A stretch of DNA of 8,561 nucleotides from Clostridia bacterium (GTDB lineage Bacteria; Bacillota_A; Clostridia; Oscillospirales; CAG-382), in assembly GCA_017615235.1 (NCBI GenBank), contig JAGAAM010000094.1:1-8561 (forward strand), read 5' to 3'. The notes beneath the pieces were generated by a model. That model saw only the letters and a program-made list of their open reading frames with translations. It did not search any database and was not told the origin of the DNA. Both the position numbers and the translations under genes were made by a program. The first letter of the stretch is position 1; each line of letters opens with the position of its first letter. This document shows, in pieces, positions 7,097 through 8,561 of this stretch.

Positions 7097-8034
7097 AGGG
7101 TATCGAACTATCCGAAAAATATTACGAAGGATACGGAAAAGCGATGATCCGCGAAAGCTTTCCGGAACTTGAAAGCGTCATCGCCGTCGGCATAGCCGGC
7201 GAAGGCTCGGAATGCTTCGGGTTCGACGACGAGATATCGCGCGATCACGACTTCGAGCCGGGGTTCTGTATGTTCATCCCCGACGGCGAAACGGTCGATT
7301 CCCGCACGGAGTTCCGGCTCGAGCGCGGCTACGCCTCGCTTCCCAAAGAGTTTATGGGCTTCAAACGGCAAAAACTCTCGCCCGTAGGCGGGAACCGCCG
7401 CGGCGTGATCCGTATCGGCGATTTTTACGAAAAGTTCACCGGCAGGCGCGAAGGGCCGGAAAGCTACGCCGACTGGTTCGCCGTGCCGGAGCATTTTCTC
7501 GCCTCCGCGACGAACGGAAAGATCTTCCGCGACGATCCGGGAACTTTCACCGCGATCCGCGAAAGGATCGCCTTCTACCCCAAAGACGTCTTTTTGAAAA
7601 AGCTCGCCGGAAACCTGCTTTTAGCGGCTCAGGCGGGGCAGTACAACTATTTGCGGTGCCTTTCTCACGGCGAGGCCGCGGCGGCGCAGCTGGCGGCGAT
7701 CGAATTTGCCGACCGCGTGATGAAAGCGGCGTTCCTTCTGAACGGAAGATATATGCCCTATTACAAATGGAGCTTCCGCGCCCTGCGGGAGCTTGACGGG
7801 TTTTCAAACCTCGCCGACGCGCTCGAATTCCTTATCACCACCGACAATTCAAAGGAAAACAGCGAAACGAAATACGGCGTGATCGAGGATATCGCCGGGC
7901 GGATCATAACCGTTCTGCAGGAACGCGATCTCACCTCCGCCGTCTGCGGCGACCTTGAAAAGCACGCCTATTCGGTCAACGACAGGATCGCGGATCCGAA
8001 TATACGGAACCTTAATATTTTGGCGGCGGTATAA
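7093..8034 (+). CDS. DUF4037 nucleotidyltransferase-like protein
   Basis: This 313-residue soluble protein matches my memory of the DUF4037 family, most clearly in the segment GEGSECFGFDDEISRDHDF (36-54). That segment looks like the active-site signature of the polymerase-beta nucleotidyltransferase fold: Gly-Ser at 38-39, then Asp51-His-Asp53 as the likely metal-binding D-x-D pair. The region from about 165 to 300 is alpha-helical and contains NGRYMPYYKWSFRALREL (217-234), reminiscent of the helical domain that follows the catalytic domain in kanamycin-type and MNT-like nucleotidyltransferases. The natural substrate of DUF4037 proteins is not known to me. Transfer of a nucleotide to a small molecule or a protein is inference from fold. 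The ATG overlaps the TPR stop by four bases (ATGA) and has GGAGGA six bases upstream. It is the last gene of the operon. An HEPN RNase motif (R-x4-6-H) was looked for and not found. Confidence 0.85.
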   Translation: MKGIELSEKYYEGYGKAMIRESFPELESVIAVGIAGEGSECFGFDDEISRDHDFEPGFCMFIPDGETVDSRTEFRLERGYASLPKEFMGFKRQKLSPVGGNRRGVIRIGDFYEKFTGRREGPESYADWFAVPEHFLASATNGKIFRDDPGTFTAIRERIAFYPKDVFLKKLAGNLLLAAQAGQYNYLRCLSHGEAAAAQLAAIEFADRVMKAAFLLNGRYMPYYKWSFRALRELDGFSNLADALEFLITTDNSKENSETKYGVIEDIAGRIITVLQERDLTSAVCGDLEKHAYSVNDRIADPNIRNLNILAAV

Positions 8035-8056
8035 TATGCGCTGCGCGCGCAAGAAA

Positions 8057-8078
8057 GTTTTCCGCGTTTGCGGAAAAC
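8057..8078. repeat. Perfect 9-bp hairpin just after the operon
   Basis: GTTTTCCGC (8057-8065) and GCGGAAAAC (8070-8078) form a perfect nine-base-pair stem with a GTTT loop, 22 bases after the DUF4037 stop. It is followed by an A/T-rich stretch but not by a clean T run, so it may protect the 3' end of the mRNA or be a weak terminator. Confidence 0.6.
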
Positions 8079-8155
8079 AATTTAATTGTATGATTGATTT
8101 GTTTCGTCAGCGGTTGGTTGAAAGTTCCGTACAAACGGGAAGCGTTATCTCACGC

Positions 8156-8213
8156 GGGCGATCGTATTGCCCCAAAAACGCTTCGCGTTTTCGGGGACCC
8201 CCTGTGATCGCCC
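8156..8213. repeat. Nested inverted repeat, possible REP/MITE-like element
   Basis: Outer arms GGGCGATC (8156-8163) and GATCGCCC (8206-8213) enclose an inner stem: CCCC (8170-8173) pairs with GGGG (8193-8196), and after an A/C mismatch AAAACGC (8175-8181) pairs with GCGTTTT (8185-8191) across a TTC loop. The whole can fold as a two-tier cruciform of about 58 bases. Elements with GGGCGATC...GATCGCCC arms recur between genes in gut clostridial genomes in my recollection, but repetition cannot be shown from this window. Confidence 0.55.
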
Positions 8214-8343
8214 CTACTTTCCCGAGCGTTTACGTTCAACACAGTTGGGACATTACGCTCGACCGCAAGAAGGTACATAACTGATTTCCGCTGTAATCCA
8301 CGTCAACCGCGAACGTAACACAGAATTTAAATAAAAAAAGAAG

Positions 8344-8370
8344 AAAAGCCGTAAACGGCTTTTCCTCCTT
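8344..8370 (+). terminator. Rho-independent terminator of the operon (probably bidirectional)
   Basis: AAAAGCCG (8344-8351) and CGGCTTTT (8356-8363) form an eight-base-pair stem with a TAAA loop. On the plus strand it ends in TTTT followed by CCTCCTT. On the minus strand it is followed by CTTC and seven T, an even better tail. It lies 310 bases after the DUF4037 stop and should end the plus-strand operon before the U32 gene. Confidence 0.75.
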
Positions 8371-8410
8371 AATTATTCATTATTAATTATTAATTATTCA
8401 TTCTTAATTA
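8369..8410. repeat. Heptamer tandem repeat, very AT-rich
   Basis: Six consecutive seven-base units can be read: TTAATTA, TTCATTA, TTAATTA, TTAATTA, TTCATTC, TTAATTA. They lie between the terminator and the U32 ribosome binding site. They could be a curved or UP-like upstream element, or a slippage-prone simple repeat; the function is unknown. Confidence 0.7.
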
Positions 8411-8437
8411 TCAGATTTTTCCAAGGAGCACCCACCC

Positions 8438-8519
8438 ATGCCCTATCTCCTCTCCCCCGCCGGTTCGCCGGAGTCGTTGAAAGCCGCGCTCGACGCGGGC
8501 GCCGACGAAGTATATCTCG
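8438..8519 (+). CDS. U32-family peptidase, 5' fragment only
   Basis: Twenty-seven codons of a gene that runs off the contig: MPYLLSPAGSPESLKAALDA, then GADEVYL. The L(L/A)(S/A)PAG-x-x-E-x-(L/M)KAALD-x-GAD-x-VYL pattern is the hallmark N-terminus of U32 peptidase (collagenase-like, YrrN/YrrO/RlhA/TrhP) proteins, several of which act in RNA hydroxylation rather than proteolysis. The ATG has AAGGAGC eight to nine bases upstream. The family continues with a Gly codon here, and the last true base (G at 8519) fits that. From 8520 on the sequence is adapter, so the apparent ending EIGRAHV and the TGA at 8540-8542 are artefacts. This is the first gene of a separate transcription unit; which U32 subfamily it belongs to cannot be told. 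Confidence 0.8.
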
Positions 8520-8561
8520 AGATCGGAAGAGCACACGTCTGAACTCCAGTCACGCGAGTAA
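8520..8561 (+). other. Illumina TruSeq adapter plus index: assembly contamination
   Basis: Positions 8520-8553 are the standard 34-base Illumina TruSeq read-1 adapter, beginning AGATCGGAAGAGC and ending CCAGTCAC. The last eight bases, GCGAGTAA (8554-8561), sit exactly where the i7 sample index follows. This is not biological sequence and should be trimmed. Confidence 0.98.

Larger units (their letters stand above)
8035..8437. other. Noncoding region with several inverted and tandem repeats
   Basis: About 400 bases separate the DUF4037 stop from the U32 peptidase start. I see no convincing gene here; one plus-strand reading of 109 codons begins inside the DUF4037 gene, has no ribosome binding site and crosses the hairpins. 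The stretch holds a perfect hairpin, a nested inverted repeat, a terminator and a heptamer repeat, each listed separately. No clear sigma-A promoter for the U32 gene was found. Confidence 0.75.

Noticed and set aside
7093..8034. HEPN-MNT toxin-antitoxin system
   Set aside because: The nucleotidyltransferase-like signature is present, but no R-x4-6-H RNase motif was found in this protein or in the TPR neighbour, and the lengths do not fit the usual toxin-antitoxin pair.
7955..8284. Plus-strand open frame of 109 codons running past the DUF4037 stop
   Set aside because: It starts inside the DUF4037 gene in another frame, lacks a ribosome binding site and reads through the hairpins.
8035..8437. 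CRISPR array or tRNA gene in the long spacer
   Set aside because: The repeats are short, AT-rich heptamers without spacers, and no cloverleaf-like sequence was seen.

Overview
The window looks like a contig end from an uncultured, moderately GC-rich Firmicute, most likely a gut-type clostridium (Oscillospiraceae/Ruminococcaceae-like). The reasons are strong AGGAGG-type ribosome binding sites, sigma-A promoters with TTGACA boxes, GTG starts, GC-rich genes separated by very AT-rich spacers, and protein families typical of Clostridia. The taxonomic call is inference only.

Layout. (1) Positions 109-1862, minus strand: a two-gene unit coding for a degenerate EAL-domain protein and, coupled to it by a TAATG stop/start overlap, a small single-pass membrane protein with a beta-rich outer domain. 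It is read from a near-consensus sigma-A promoter at 1897-1925. (2) Positions 1887-2063: a divergent control region with a second sigma-A promoter pointing right and a TTAG-N4-CTAA palindrome at its predicted start site. (3) Positions 2064-8034, plus strand: a tightly packed five-gene operon made of a MarR-type repressor, two ABC exporter half-transporters, a TPR-repeat protein and a DUF4037 nucleotidyltransferase-like protein. Three of the four junctions overlap (8, 20 and 4 bases) and the other is a 15-base gap. (4) Positions 8035-8437: a noncoding stretch with a perfect hairpin, a nested inverted repeat, a rho-independent terminator and a seven-base tandem repeat. (5) Position 8438 onward: the first 27 codons of a U32-family peptidase, which run directly into Illumina adapter sequence from 8520 to the end.

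How the genes fit together. The MarR protein probably represses its own operon until a toxic ligand releases it. The two ABC subunits form a heterodimeric exporter with one consensus and one degenerate ATP site: subunit 1 has Asp for the Walker B Glu and Gln for the switch His, and subunit 2 carries an altered LSQGQ signature. The TPR and DUF4037 genes are translationally coupled to each other and sit just behind the pump. This makes a combined efflux plus nucleotidyl-transfer stress or resistance module plausible, but nothing in the sequence identifies the substrate. The divergent EAL-like gene has lost the metal-binding and catalytic residues of c-di-GMP phosphodiesterases, so it is more likely a binding or scaffold protein than an enzyme.

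The most novel lead is the MarR-pump-TPR-DUF4037 operon. The most certain unusual observation is the adapter read-through at the right end, which creates a false 34-codon ORF.
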